From Ignavibacteria bacterium (GTDB lineage Bacteria; Bacteroidota; Ignavibacteria; UBA10030; UBA6906): a DNA stretch of 22,337 nucleotides. Location: the NCBI GenBank assembly GCA_029859455.1, contig JAOUDE010000007.1:1-22337 (forward strand), written 5' to 3'. Both the position numbers and the translations under genes were made by a program. Below, in pieces: positions 6,868 to 13,888 of this stretch (the stretch's first letter is position 1; each line of letters begins with the position of its first letter). Below the pieces are notes generated by a model. The model searched no databases, had not been told where the DNA came from, and was given only the letters and a program-made list of their open reading frames with translations.

Positions 6868-8247
6868 TTATCCCTTCAACAATCCGACCAGATTGGTCAC
6901 AACAGCCTTTGCATCGCCGAAGACCATCATGGTCTTCTTGTCATAGAACAACTCGTTTCCTTCTCCCGCGAACCCAGCACTCATGCTTCTCTTCACAACC
7001 ATGATCGTCCTGGCATAATCCACGTTCAGAATCGGCATGCCATACAGCGGGCTCTCTTTCTTCGTCCGGGCGGCGGGATTCACAACATCGTTTGCACCGA
7101 TGATCAGGGCAACGTCGGTATTCTGAAAGTCGTCGTTGATCTGGTCCATTTCGACCAGCAGGTCATACGGAACATTCGCTTCCGCGAGGAGGACGTTCAT
7201 ATGACCCGGCATCCTCCCCGCCACCGGGTGGATGGCGTACCGGACATTCGCGCCGCGCTCGGTCAGGATCCTCGCAAGCTCCTGCAATACATGTTGCGCC
7301 TGTGCAACCGCCAGGCCATAGCCCGGGACGATGATGACGGACTGTGCACTCTCCAGGATAAAGGCGGCGTCTTCAGGAGTATACCGAACGACCCTCCGTT
7401 CTTCCTTGACCTGGTCCTCTTTCTTGTAATCGGCACCGACTCCCGCGAACAGCACATTCGCCAGCGACCGGTTCATCGCTTTGCACATGATATTCGTCAG
7501 AATCAGTCCGGATGTACCGACGAGCGTGCCGGCAATGATCAGAACGTTGTTGGAGAGGACAAAACCTGTCATTGCGCCTGCAAGGCCCGAATATGAGTTC
7601 ATCAGAGAGATCACGACCGGCATGTCCGCTCCACCGATCGGAATGACGCTGGTGACCCCCAGAACAACAGAGAGAGCAACGATGATGATCGGGAAATACC
7701 AGAGCCCGGGGTCGGCAATAAAGAAACCGCCCAGTACCAGAATACCGAGCAGGATGAGCGCGTTGATTTGTTTCTGCATCGGATAAAGAATCGGGGCACT
7801 GCGCATCATGCCGTGAAGCTTTGCCGATGCAATCAGACTGCCCAGCAGCGTGAGGGAACCGATCAGAAGACTCAGCACAAGGGTGACCATGACATCAAGG
7901 CTTGCAAGAGACACGCCCTCACCCAGGCGAACATACTCGGAGTAGGCGACAAGAGCTGAGGCTCCGCCCCCGAATCCGTTCAGGAGTCCCACCATCTGCG
8001 GCATCGAGGTCATCTCGACTTTCTTCGCCATCACCACGCCGATCAGGCCGCCGAAGAGCAGGCCGGCCAGTATGTACGTGAAATCCAGGATTCGCTGGTC
8101 AGCAAGAGTGACGACCACAGCAAGGAGCATCCCCATTGCACCGAACATATTTCCCCGTTGCGCGGTCTTTGGAGAGCTCAAAAGTTTCAGGCCGAGGATA
8201 AATAACACCGCCGCCAGGAGATAAAGAAGATAGGTCAGAATGATCAT
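6868..8247 (-). CDS. pntB: NAD(P) transhydrogenase subunit beta
   Basis: This is the 459-residue beta subunit of proton-translocating transhydrogenase. The complex uses the proton gradient to drive hydride transfer from NADH to NADP+, supplying NADPH. Residues 1-265 hold a run of membrane helices (domain II), including NGFGGGASAL at about 90-99 and the conserved stretch VISLMNSYSGLAGA near 212-225. Domain III, the NADP(H) site, shows GYGLAVAQAQ (309-318), HPVAGRMPGHMNVLLAEA (340-357), MDQINDDF (367-374), KRSMSAGFAG (419-428) and GDAKAVV near the end. All signature motifs are intact. The first helix starts right at the ATG, although the Shine-Dalgarno is weak. It lies 45 bp after pntAB and ends the operon before the transpeptidase fragment. 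Confidence 0.97.
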   Translation of the reverse strand: MIILTYLLYLLAAVLFILGLKLLSSPKTAQRGNMFGAMGMLLAVVVTLADQRILDFTYILAGLLFGGLIGVVMAKKVEMTSMPQMVGLLNGFGGGASALVAYSEYVRLGEGVSLASLDVMVTLVLSLLIGSLTLLGSLIASAKLHGMMRSAPILYPMQKQINALILLGILVLGGFFIADPGLWYFPIIIVALSVVLGVTSVIPIGGADMPVVISLMNSYSGLAGAMTGFVLSNNVLIIAGTLVGTSGLILTNIMCKAMNRSLANVLFAGVGADYKKEDQVKEERRVVRYTPEDAAFILESAQSVIIVPGYGLAVAQAQHVLQELARILTERGANVRYAIHPVAGRMPGHMNVLLAEANVPYDLLVEMDQINDDFQNTDVALIIGANDVVNPAARTKKESPLYGMPILNVDYARTIMVVKRSMSAGFAGEGNELFYDKKTMMVFGDAKAVVTNLVGLLKG

Positions 8248-8292
8248 AGGTCAGTTCTTGTCAGGAGAATAATAGTGATCCGGTCGGCCTGG

Positions 8293-8604
8293 TCAGGATG
8301 CGTTTAGCTCCTTCTTCCCTTTCGTGTCCTTTTTGAACATGCCGAGCATCCTGTCAGTCACGAGAAAGCCGCCGACAACGTTCACAGTCGCCATCACCAC
8401 GGCAATCGTTCCAAGGATAACACTCAGCCCGCCGTGACCCTCACCAGCCGCAATGAGAGAGCCGACAAGCGTGATGCCGGAAATGGCATTCGATCCGGAC
8501 ATGAGAGGTGTGTGCAGGAGAGGAGGCACTTTGCTGATGACCTCAATGCCGACAAAGGTGGCAAGAACGAATATGTAAATCGAAACCAGCAGTGTTTCCG
8601 ACAT
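8293..8604 (-). CDS. pntAB: NAD(P) transhydrogenase subunit alpha, membrane part
   Basis: This small membrane subunit of 103 residues supplies part of the proton channel of transhydrogenase. In E. coli it is fused to the NAD-binding part; here it is separate, as in Rhodospirillum rubrum. Three hydrophobic segments are visible (about 4-25, 38-53 and 58-80). The family motif NVVGGFLVTDRML is near residues 75-87, before a charged tail KKDTKGKKELNAS. GGGAG-like GGGAGA sequence is not present, but GGGAG-type GGGAGAG is replaced by TGGGAGAG about nine bases before the ATG, a good ribosome site. It starts about 20 bp after the pntAA stop and precedes pntB. Confidence 0.95.
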   Translation of the reverse strand: MSETLLVSIYIFVLATFVGIEVISKVPPLLHTPLMSGSNAISGITLVGSLIAAGEGHGGLSVILGTIAVVMATVNVVGGFLVTDRMLGMFKKDTKGKKELNAS

Positions 8605-8624
8605 TCTGCGTCTCTCCCAGTCAG

Positions 8625-9770
8625 TTACTGTAATGAATTCCGAACCGCTTCATGCACCACACGACCATCCCTCGTGATGCACGCTCCCTTCGTTACCTCG
8701 TCCTCATAGTCCGGTGTTGCATCCGCTTTCGGATAAAGATGTTTGAATAAGTTGAGCAGGTTCTTGGCATAGAGCATGCTCGCATCGGTTGGAATCGTGG
8801 CCGGAAGATTGACGGCACCGACAACCGTAACGCCATCCTTCTCCACAACCTTCCCGGCCTCCGTCAGTTCACAGTTTCCACCCTGCTCCGCGGCAAGATC
8901 GACGATCACGGCACCGCGCGGCATCTGAGCAATCATCTCTCCCGTGAAGACCACAGGGGCCTTCTTTCCGAATACCTGGGCCGTCGTGATCAGGACATGG
9001 GTCTTGGACAAATGCTCTCCGAGGACCTCGCGCTGCTTCCTGATGAATTCAGCCGATTGCTCCTTCGCATACCCGCCGGCAGCTTCCGCCGCCTCCTCGA
9101 ACGGGACTTCGATGAAGCCCGCCCCGAGGCTCTTCACCTGTTCCTTGACCGCCGCCCGGACATCATATGCCTCCACCCGGGCGCCAAGGCGCTTCGCCGT
9201 CGCAATCGCCTGTAAACCCGCCACCCCCGCGCCAAGGACCATGACATTTGCAGGAGGTACCGTCCCGGCGGCGGTCATCAGTAGCGGGAACATCTTGCCA
9301 AGGTGCTCCGTTGCAATCAGAACCGCCTTGTATCCGGCCACCGTTGCCATGGAGCTCAGGGCATCCATACTCTGTGCACGGGTAATCCTCGGCACATACT
9401 CCATCGAGAACGAGGTGATCTTCCTCCGGAGGAATGAATCAACCACCTTCTTCTCTGTCAGAGGTGGAAAAAAGCCGATGTACATCCCCTTCTCCCGGAT
9501 CAGATCAGCCTCCAGTTTCCCCCCCACCATTTCTCTCGGTGGCTGAACCTTGAAGATGACTTCCGCTTTCGCATAGATCCCGGCAGAGCCGTCAACAATC
9601 GTCGCTCCTGCTTTCGTATAGGCTTCATCGGAGAATGATGCGCCCTCCCCTGCCCCTTTTTCCACCAGTACTGTGTGCTTGTCACGGACCAGCATCGCGA
9701 GATGGCCCGGCACCATTGCAACCCTGGTCTCTCCGGGAGCAGTTTCTTTAGGGATACCGATTACCGACAT
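8625..9770 (-). CDS. pntAA: NAD(P) transhydrogenase subunit alpha, NAD-binding part
   Basis: This is the soluble, NAD(H)-binding domain I of transhydrogenase, 381 residues, related to alanine dehydrogenase. The N-terminal half opens with IGIPKETAPGETRVAMVP and holds RAQSMDALSSMA (131-142). The Rossmann fold begins VMVLGAGVAGLQA (177-189), followed by Asp203 in VEAYDVR, a usual partner of the NAD ribose. Further family motifs are VLITTAQVFGKKAPVV and GAVIVDLAAEQGGN. The ATG at 9770 has AAAGGA about eight bases upstream. It is the first gene of the pnt operon, behind a sigma70-like promoter at 9806-9834. The length and motifs match the split three-subunit transhydrogenase type rather than alanine dehydrogenase, and the next two genes confirm this. 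Confidence 0.97.
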   Translation of the reverse strand: MSVIGIPKETAPGETRVAMVPGHLAMLVRDKHTVLVEKGAGEGASFSDEAYTKAGATIVDGSAGIYAKAEVIFKVQPPREMVGGKLEADLIREKGMYIGFFPPLTEKKVVDSFLRRKITSFSMEYVPRITRAQSMDALSSMATVAGYKAVLIATEHLGKMFPLLMTAAGTVPPANVMVLGAGVAGLQAIATAKRLGARVEAYDVRAAVKEQVKSLGAGFIEVPFEEAAEAAGGYAKEQSAEFIRKQREVLGEHLSKTHVLITTAQVFGKKAPVVFTGEMIAQMPRGAVIVDLAAEQGGNCELTEAGKVVEKDGVTVVGAVNLPATIPTDASMLYAKNLLNLFKHLYPKADATPDYEDEVTKGACITRDGRVVHEAVRNSLQ

Positions 9771-9805
9771 TCAGATTTCCTTTGGATTGGCCGAAAAACG
9801 TCACA

Positions 9806-9834
9806 ATAGTACGCAAATTGGCAGTGGCGAACAA
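9806..9834 (-). promoter_or_regulatory. Putative promoter of the pnt operon
   Basis: On the minus strand, TTGTTC (9829-9834), a 17-bp spacer and TACTAT (9806-9811) form a sigma70-like promoter about 35 bp ahead of the pntAA start codon. The same stretch also fits the Bacteroidota-type pattern, with TTTG upstream and TACTATTG close to TAnnTTTG. The fit to both patterns supports a real promoter, although no transcript evidence is available here. Confidence 0.5.
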
Positions 9835-9841
9835 ACCATAA

Positions 9842-9861
9842 AGTGCAAACCTGATTGCACT
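9842..9861. promoter_or_regulatory. Operator-like palindrome upstream of pntAA
   Basis: AGTGCAA (9842-9848) and TTGCACT (9855-9861) are perfect inverted 7-bp arms around a 6-bp spacer, the geometry of a dimeric helix-turn-helix regulator site. It lies directly upstream of the putative -35 box of the pnt promoter, with its centre about 50 bp before the likely transcription start, a position more usual for an activator. It does not match the Rex or CRP consensus when aligned by hand. Confidence 0.45.
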
Positions 9862-9932
9862 CTTTGTGCCACGTTTCTTACCGGCTGACCCGACTCGTTT
9901 TCGTCGGTTCGTTCACTGAGATTCCTGTAGTT

Positions 9933-9978
9933 GGAAAGAGAGTTCCCATGTCTGAAGACCACATGTGCCAACTCTTCC
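9933..9978. repeat. Imperfect inverted repeat after the small secreted gene
   Basis: GGAAAGAGAGTT...CATGT and ACATGTG..AACTCTTCC form an imperfect hairpin with bulges, about 60 bp beyond the stop of the minus-strand gene ending at 10036. It could end that transcript, but no U-tract follows and the pairing is interrupted. Confidence 0.25.
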
Positions 9979-10035
9979 CTCCGCCTGCGCCGGTACAACG
10001 GGCTTCCGCCTGCATATGACGGAACTTCTCTTCTA

Positions 10036-10542
10036 CTACTCCTCCCTCACCACCTCCCACTCGAACCCGTTGTTATGGTACTGACTCTCTTCGTATCGTG
10101 GAAGCTCTCCTTCACGGTATGGCGGTTCAATCCAGAACCTGACCCGGGCGCCCGCTTTGACTTCATCATAAGACCATACATCGAACCAGAGCCCTTCACC
10201 CGGAAGAATGATTCCACGCATCCGGTTGACCACCGAGCGGCCACTCAACTGACCTGATTCATCCACCGGCTCCAGTTGCTCCCATGACACAGTGAACGCT
10301 TCCGTGAACACGGCATCGCCATCGTTGTAGACGAGAAGCATGAACCTGTATGTCGTTCTCTCCTTCGGATCGCTTCCTCTGATCGGAGTCCCCGGCTCCG
10401 GCGGAGGAAGCTGTACGGTCACAACCTGGTAAGCGGCATCTGCAATCACAAGGTCAGGCAGAGGAGTCTGAGCAACACCGGGGGATAATGCGGCGAGGGT
10501 GACTAGTCCGAGGGCTGCGTAGAGCACTGATGTCGTTGCCAT
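10036..10542 (-). CDS. Secreted protein of unknown function, CARDB-like
   Basis: I do not recognise a named family for this 168-residue protein. It has a clear signal peptide (about 1-25, ending SPGVAQ). The mature part begins TPLPDLVIADAAYQVVTVQLPPPEPG and is predicted to be mostly beta-strand. The opening PDLVI and the stretch YRFMLLVYNDGDAVFTEAFTVSWEQL resemble CARDB/immunoglobulin-like adhesion modules, which describe a strand pair around a 'new and continuing property' pattern. Later segments are GIILPGEGLWFDVWSYDEVKAGARVRFWIEPP and a Glu-rich end. It contains no cysteine and no catalytic motif that I can see. It is probably an exported structural or binding protein. It lies 198 bp downstream of the DUF5686 gene on the same strand, with a repeat element between them, so co-transcription is uncertain. 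Confidence 0.75.
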   Translation of the reverse strand: MATTSVLYAALGLVTLAALSPGVAQTPLPDLVIADAAYQVVTVQLPPPEPGTPIRGSDPKERTTYRFMLLVYNDGDAVFTEAFTVSWEQLEPVDESGQLSGRSVVNRMRGIILPGEGLWFDVWSYDEVKAGARVRFWIEPPYREGELPRYEESQYHNNGFEWEVVREE

Positions 10543-10588
10543 AGTCGACCACCATCATGAAACCCAAAACACTTGATTCCCGGATAGG

Positions 10589-10704
10589 GAAACGCAAAGC
10601 TCGCAAAGGCATTCGCAGAGGGCGCACAGAAGAACAGACCTCAGCTTTCTCTATTCCTTTCTTCTTTGCGTTCTTCGCGCAGGACTCCGCGGTCTTTGCG
10701 GTTC
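10589..10704. repeat. CGCAAAG-repeat inverted element (hairpin-forming)
   Basis: Two 44-bp arms (10589-10632 and 10661-10704) are inverted copies matching at 31 of 44 positions by hand alignment, around a 28-bp loop. Each arm repeats CGCAAAG-like units at roughly 9-12 bp steps. The element fills most of the gap between the DUF5686 gene (ending 10741) and the small secreted gene (starting 10542). It resembles the Cgc/CACAGAG-type low-complexity intergenic debris seen in many bacterial genomes. It may fold as an RNA hairpin after the upstream gene. No protein coding is evident. Confidence 0.6.
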
Positions 10705-10740
10705 AACACCAATGCCGCCATAGCTTGCACGAAGCATTTC

Positions 10741-13059
10741 TCAAAACAAATTCGCCACTGCCACCGTGAAATGAAACAGGTACGGCTTAGTGAGGCGCCA
10801 GGTGAAGTCGGTTCTCACCAGCTCGAAGATCCTGCTGATCCCGAACCCCAACTCGCCGTACAGACCGTCGGTCGTCACCAGTGGCACCATGCTGTTCGTA
10901 TCCCAGCTCCGGGCAATTCCCCCATGGAGAATGAACTCAATGTTGTTCCGGTAGAGAAACGGAATATCCAGGGCCAGAAACGGGAGGCTCCGGAAGTTAT
11001 GCTCGATATTCAACGCCACATATTCGCTCCCGTAGAACTCCTTTACCCGCATCCCCCGCATGACTCCGAACGGCCCGACCCCGCTCGATGCTGATTCAAG
11101 AGCAAAGGCCCTCTGACGCGGAAGGTCTCCGGAGCCGGCCCCAGCCGCAAGCCGGATACGGAACCCGGGCGATGAAAGGAATCGGCCACCAAATGTTTCG
11201 ATGCCAACCGTGCCGATCACCTCAGAGCGAAGAAAGCTGAACTGGTTCCCCGCAAACCCCGAAGGGGAGGCCTCCACAACGAACTCAACTGTGTTCGCGG
11301 AAACAATATCCAGCGGGACCGGCTCCCGACCAAGCCTCAGAGCAAGCTGAAAACTCCGGAACTTTCCCTCATGAATCACTGGATTCGTCCGGAATTCCTG
11401 AAACCCCCGGATGAATCCGTAGTCCGTGTTTGCCACTGCTGATTGATGGTCCTCCTGCCGGTACGTCAGGCGGGTCCTGAATTCCCTCGTCGGCTCGAAA
11501 TCAACAAACAAACTCCAGCCATTCGAGTAATAGTAATCCCTGTAGTCGTTTCTGGCAACCAGTGAAGTCAGCGAATTGAACAGATCTCCGTAGTATCCCT
11601 GTTCCGGAATCACCTTCAGCACCCGCGCATAGTCGAACCCTGTTTCCCAACGCCCCTCATCATCCGGAGCAAACGTCAATCCTCCATAATACTTCGTTTT
11701 CTTGTCACTGAACCCGTACGCTGCGCCACCTCGCAGATCAAACCGTGAAAAGAGAGAATCGAATGCGACCTTTCCACCAAGATGAACTCCCTCCACTCTA
11801 TTGTATTGCAGGTCGATCAGATTCAACAGCGAGAACCCTCCCTCCCCATCTCCGCCCAGGGTCATCCCGATTCCACCCGGCTTGAATTGTACATCAAGTG
11901 TCTGCGTGCTGTCCAGTGTCTCGTAGGCGGTCTTTTCTTCCAGAGTGAGCGGAAGAACATCCGACCCCTGCCAGTCGGAGGAGTCCTGAGCCATAGCGGT
12001 CGAGTCCGTCACAAGCCTCGGACGTGAGAAGAGACTGTCCGGCAAAGGGATGTTGATATGGTAGTTGGTGATGATTGAGGTCTGCCCGAATCCGATCGGC
12101 GGAATCTCAAAGCCGGGCACTCCTACGGTGAACCGGGCATCGATCGTGATGTCCGCCGGGAGCCAGAATGTCTCTTCGAACTGTGAAAACTGCTGGCGGT
12201 ACCGGAGATACTTCTCCTTGATGAATGGGATCAGGAAGGCCTCGTTCGGTTCGACATCAACGCCCACGAGAGCATAGGAACCCCCGGAGATACTGATCGT
12301 CCCTCTGAACCGCGGCAGTGCCTCCGAAGCCGGGATCAGTTCGATTTCATACAGATCCTCGACGCCGGAGGTTCTGGTCTGAAGAAGTCTGTAACGATAG
12401 TGGTCGAATGCGTCATCTGCGATCGGTCCTACAAACGTGTGGCCGACGAAGCTGATCTCGTCTTCCTGAAAATTCAGGATGCGACCCACTGAAGCGAAAT
12501 TAAACTGGGATTCGATATTCTCGGTCTGACGCTTCCTGCTCGTCACTTCCCGCAACGTATCCCCCTGCCGCCAGTAGCCGGAGGTAAATGCCTCCGTGAT
12601 CGATGCGATGGTGGTGTCCCGGCGGAGGACCTGACGCGTGAATGCCGAGAACTGATACGAATGCAGACGATCGATCCATCGCCTTTTGTTTGCAATTGCG
12701 CGCCTGATAATGTCGTATGCGGGATCCTCGCCGGAGATTGTGATCTCGGGCAGGACAATGGCTGATTCCTCCAGGGTGAAATCGATCGTCCGGTCCGCCG
12801 TCAGATCTGCATACACCGAATCGCGGCTGAAACCGAGGGAGCCCGCCACAAGAAGGTACCGACCTGTTTCGAGTTGAATCCTGTACTTCCCTTCGCTGTT
12901 GCAGACCGTCCCACTCGATCCGTCACCGACCCGTATGATGGCAGAGGGGATCGGTTGCCTGCTCCGCTGATCGAGCACAACCCCCTCAACCACGACGAAC
13001 CTTTCCTGAGAGTAGGCCGGACGGGCAAGAAGAAGGGCGGTCAGGAGCAGAAGGAGCAT
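10741..13059 (-). CDS. DUF5686 outer-membrane protein with carboxypeptidase-regulatory-like domain
   Basis: This protein of about 772 residues has a signal peptide (MLLLLLTALLLARPAYSQ). A carboxypeptidase-regulatory-like beta-sandwich follows at about 24-105 (VEGVVLDQRSRQPIPSAIIRVGDGSSG, NSEGKYRIQLETGRYLLVAGSLGF). After that comes the DUF5686 signature DPAYDIIRRAIANKRRWIDRLHSYQFSAFTR. The C-terminal half is rich in alternating strands with aromatic ends (DFEPTREFRTRLTYRQEDH, FHFTVAVANLF). It closes with a terminal Phe, as expected for an outer-membrane beta-barrel inserted by BAM. The family is typical of Bacteroidota; its substrate is unknown. The start could be ATG at 13059 or TTG at 13071, and neither has a clear Shine-Dalgarno. 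It is divergent from dcd across a 230-bp gap. Confidence 0.88.
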   Translation of the reverse strand: MLLLLLTALLLARPAYSQERFVVVEGVVLDQRSRQPIPSAIIRVGDGSSGTVCNSEGKYRIQLETGRYLLVAGSLGFSRDSVYADLTADRTIDFTLEESAIVLPEITISGEDPAYDIIRRAIANKRRWIDRLHSYQFSAFTRQVLRRDTTIASITEAFTSGYWRQGDTLREVTSRKRQTENIESQFNFASVGRILNFQEDEISFVGHTFVGPIADDAFDHYRYRLLQTRTSGVEDLYEIELIPASEALPRFRGTISISGGSYALVGVDVEPNEAFLIPFIKEKYLRYRQQFSQFEETFWLPADITIDARFTVGVPGFEIPPIGFGQTSIITNYHINIPLPDSLFSRPRLVTDSTAMAQDSSDWQGSDVLPLTLEEKTAYETLDSTQTLDVQFKPGGIGMTLGGDGEGGFSLLNLIDLQYNRVEGVHLGGKVAFDSLFSRFDLRGGAAYGFSDKKTKYYGGLTFAPDDEGRWETGFDYARVLKVIPEQGYYGDLFNSLTSLVARNDYRDYYYSNGWSLFVDFEPTREFRTRLTYRQEDHQSAVANTDYGFIRGFQEFRTNPVIHEGKFRSFQLALRLGREPVPLDIVSANTVEFVVEASPSGFAGNQFSFLRSEVIGTVGIETFGGRFLSSPGFRIRLAAGAGSGDLPRQRAFALESASSGVGPFGVMRGMRVKEFYGSEYVALNIEHNFRSLPFLALDIPFLYRNNIEFILHGGIARSWDTNSMVPLVTTDGLYGELGFGISRIFELVRTDFTWRLTKPYLFHFTVAVANLF

Positions 13060-13215
13060 CAGGGCAGACAATCAGGGAATGAGACTCTCATTTGCCTCAA
13101 TGTAAAAAGATTGGGAAACAGATAAAGGGGAGGTTCTCCACCCACCACCGGTCTTACTCCACCCGCCGTCCGGCCTCTGTCCTTTACTTTCCAGACCTTT
13201 TTTCCTTCATTACTT

Positions 13216-13221
13216 TATAAT
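13216..13221 (+). promoter_or_regulatory. Perfect TATAAT -10 box upstream of dcd
   Basis: TATAAT at 13216-13221 lies in an AT-rich patch about 80 bp before the dcd start. No convincing -35 hexamer is found at 16-18 bp spacing, so the promoter assignment rests on the -10 alone. The remaining intergenic sequence between the DUF5686 gene and dcd is pyrimidine-rich on the plus strand and shows nothing else I can name. Confidence 0.35.
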
Positions 13222-13301
13222 GACAGGGTGTTTCCACCAGCCCTCTCCTGGTCGAAGCTCCACGCGCTTCCCCCCATGCTACAGGTTCTTTCCCGACTGC
13301 A

Positions 13302-13841
13302 ATGATTCTGACAGACAACAAGATCCTTCATGAAATGGAACAGGGAAGTATTGTTATCCGCCCTTTCGACCGGAAGTTCCTCGGATCGAATTCATATGAC
13401 GTCCACCTCGGAAAGCATCTTGCGGTGTACCGTACCGACATTCTGGATGCAAAGGTTGCCAATGAGGTTGATTACTTCGACATCCCGGAAAGCGGCCTGA
13501 TCCTCCTCCCCCACCGGCTGTACCTCGGCGTAACGGAAGAGTACACGGAAACGCATGCGCACGTTCCGTTTCTCGAAGGGAAAAGCAGTGTGGGCCGCCT
13601 TGGCATCGATATCCACGCGACCGCGGGAAAAGGTGATGTGGGTTTTTGCAATACCTGGACCCTTGAGATCTCCGTCAAACAGCCTGTCCGCATCTACCCC
13701 GGCATGCCGATCGGCCAGCTGATCTATTTCGAGATCTCCGGTGAGGTAGCGGTTCCGTACCATGCAAAGGATTCGGCCAAATACAACACCAGAACCGAGA
13801 AGCCGGTAGGCTCGATGATGTGGAAGAATTTTGTAAAATGA
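13302..13841 (+). CDS. dcd: dCTP deaminase
   Basis: This 179-residue cytoplasmic enzyme converts dCTP to dUTP plus ammonia, feeding dTMP synthesis. The length matches the family. The N-terminus MILTDNKILHEMEQGSIVIRPF and the segment LGSNSYDVHLG are typical. The core EGKSSVGRLGIDIHATAGKGDVGF contains the conserved Ser and Arg used in nucleotide binding. WTLEIS carries Glu122, the expected catalytic residue. The C-terminal YNTRTEKPVGS resembles the nucleotide-closing tail. I cannot tell from the sequence whether it also has dUTPase activity, as in the bifunctional archaeal type. No strong Shine-Dalgarno precedes the ATG. Its stop (ATGA at 13838-13841) overlaps an ATG in frame with the next gene. 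Confidence 0.95.
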   Translation: MILTDNKILHEMEQGSIVIRPFDRKFLGSNSYDVHLGKHLAVYRTDILDAKVANEVDYFDIPESGLILLPHRLYLGVTEEYTETHAHVPFLEGKSSVGRLGIDIHATAGKGDVGFCNTWTLEISVKQPVRIYPGMPIGQLIYFEISGEVAVPYHAKDSAKYNTRTEKPVGSMMWKNFVK

Positions 13842-13888
13842 ACCCTCGCCCGGGGATACGCCAGCGCCCCGGAAGAAGAAAGGCAGCA

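Noticed and set aside
9842..9861. Rex-type redox operator upstream of pntAA
   Set aside because: Rex sites read TTGTGAA-N6-TTCACAA; hand alignment gives only the inner AA/TT, so the match fails.
9980..10014. 9-bp direct repeat TCCGCCTGC
   Set aside because: Two short copies 26 bp apart in GC-rich sequence are too weak to support a function.
10589..10704. CRISPR array
   Set aside because: The repeats are short, imperfect, mirrored and without unique spacers of constant length.
13099..13127. Minus-strand promoter for the DUF5686 gene (TACATT -10)
   Set aside because: No -35 hexamer with more than about three matching bases is found at usual spacing.
13820..13888. Earlier start codons of the S9 peptidase
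   Set aside because: They add a charged stretch before the signal peptide, while the ATG at 13889 has a ribosome site and begins a typical signal peptide.
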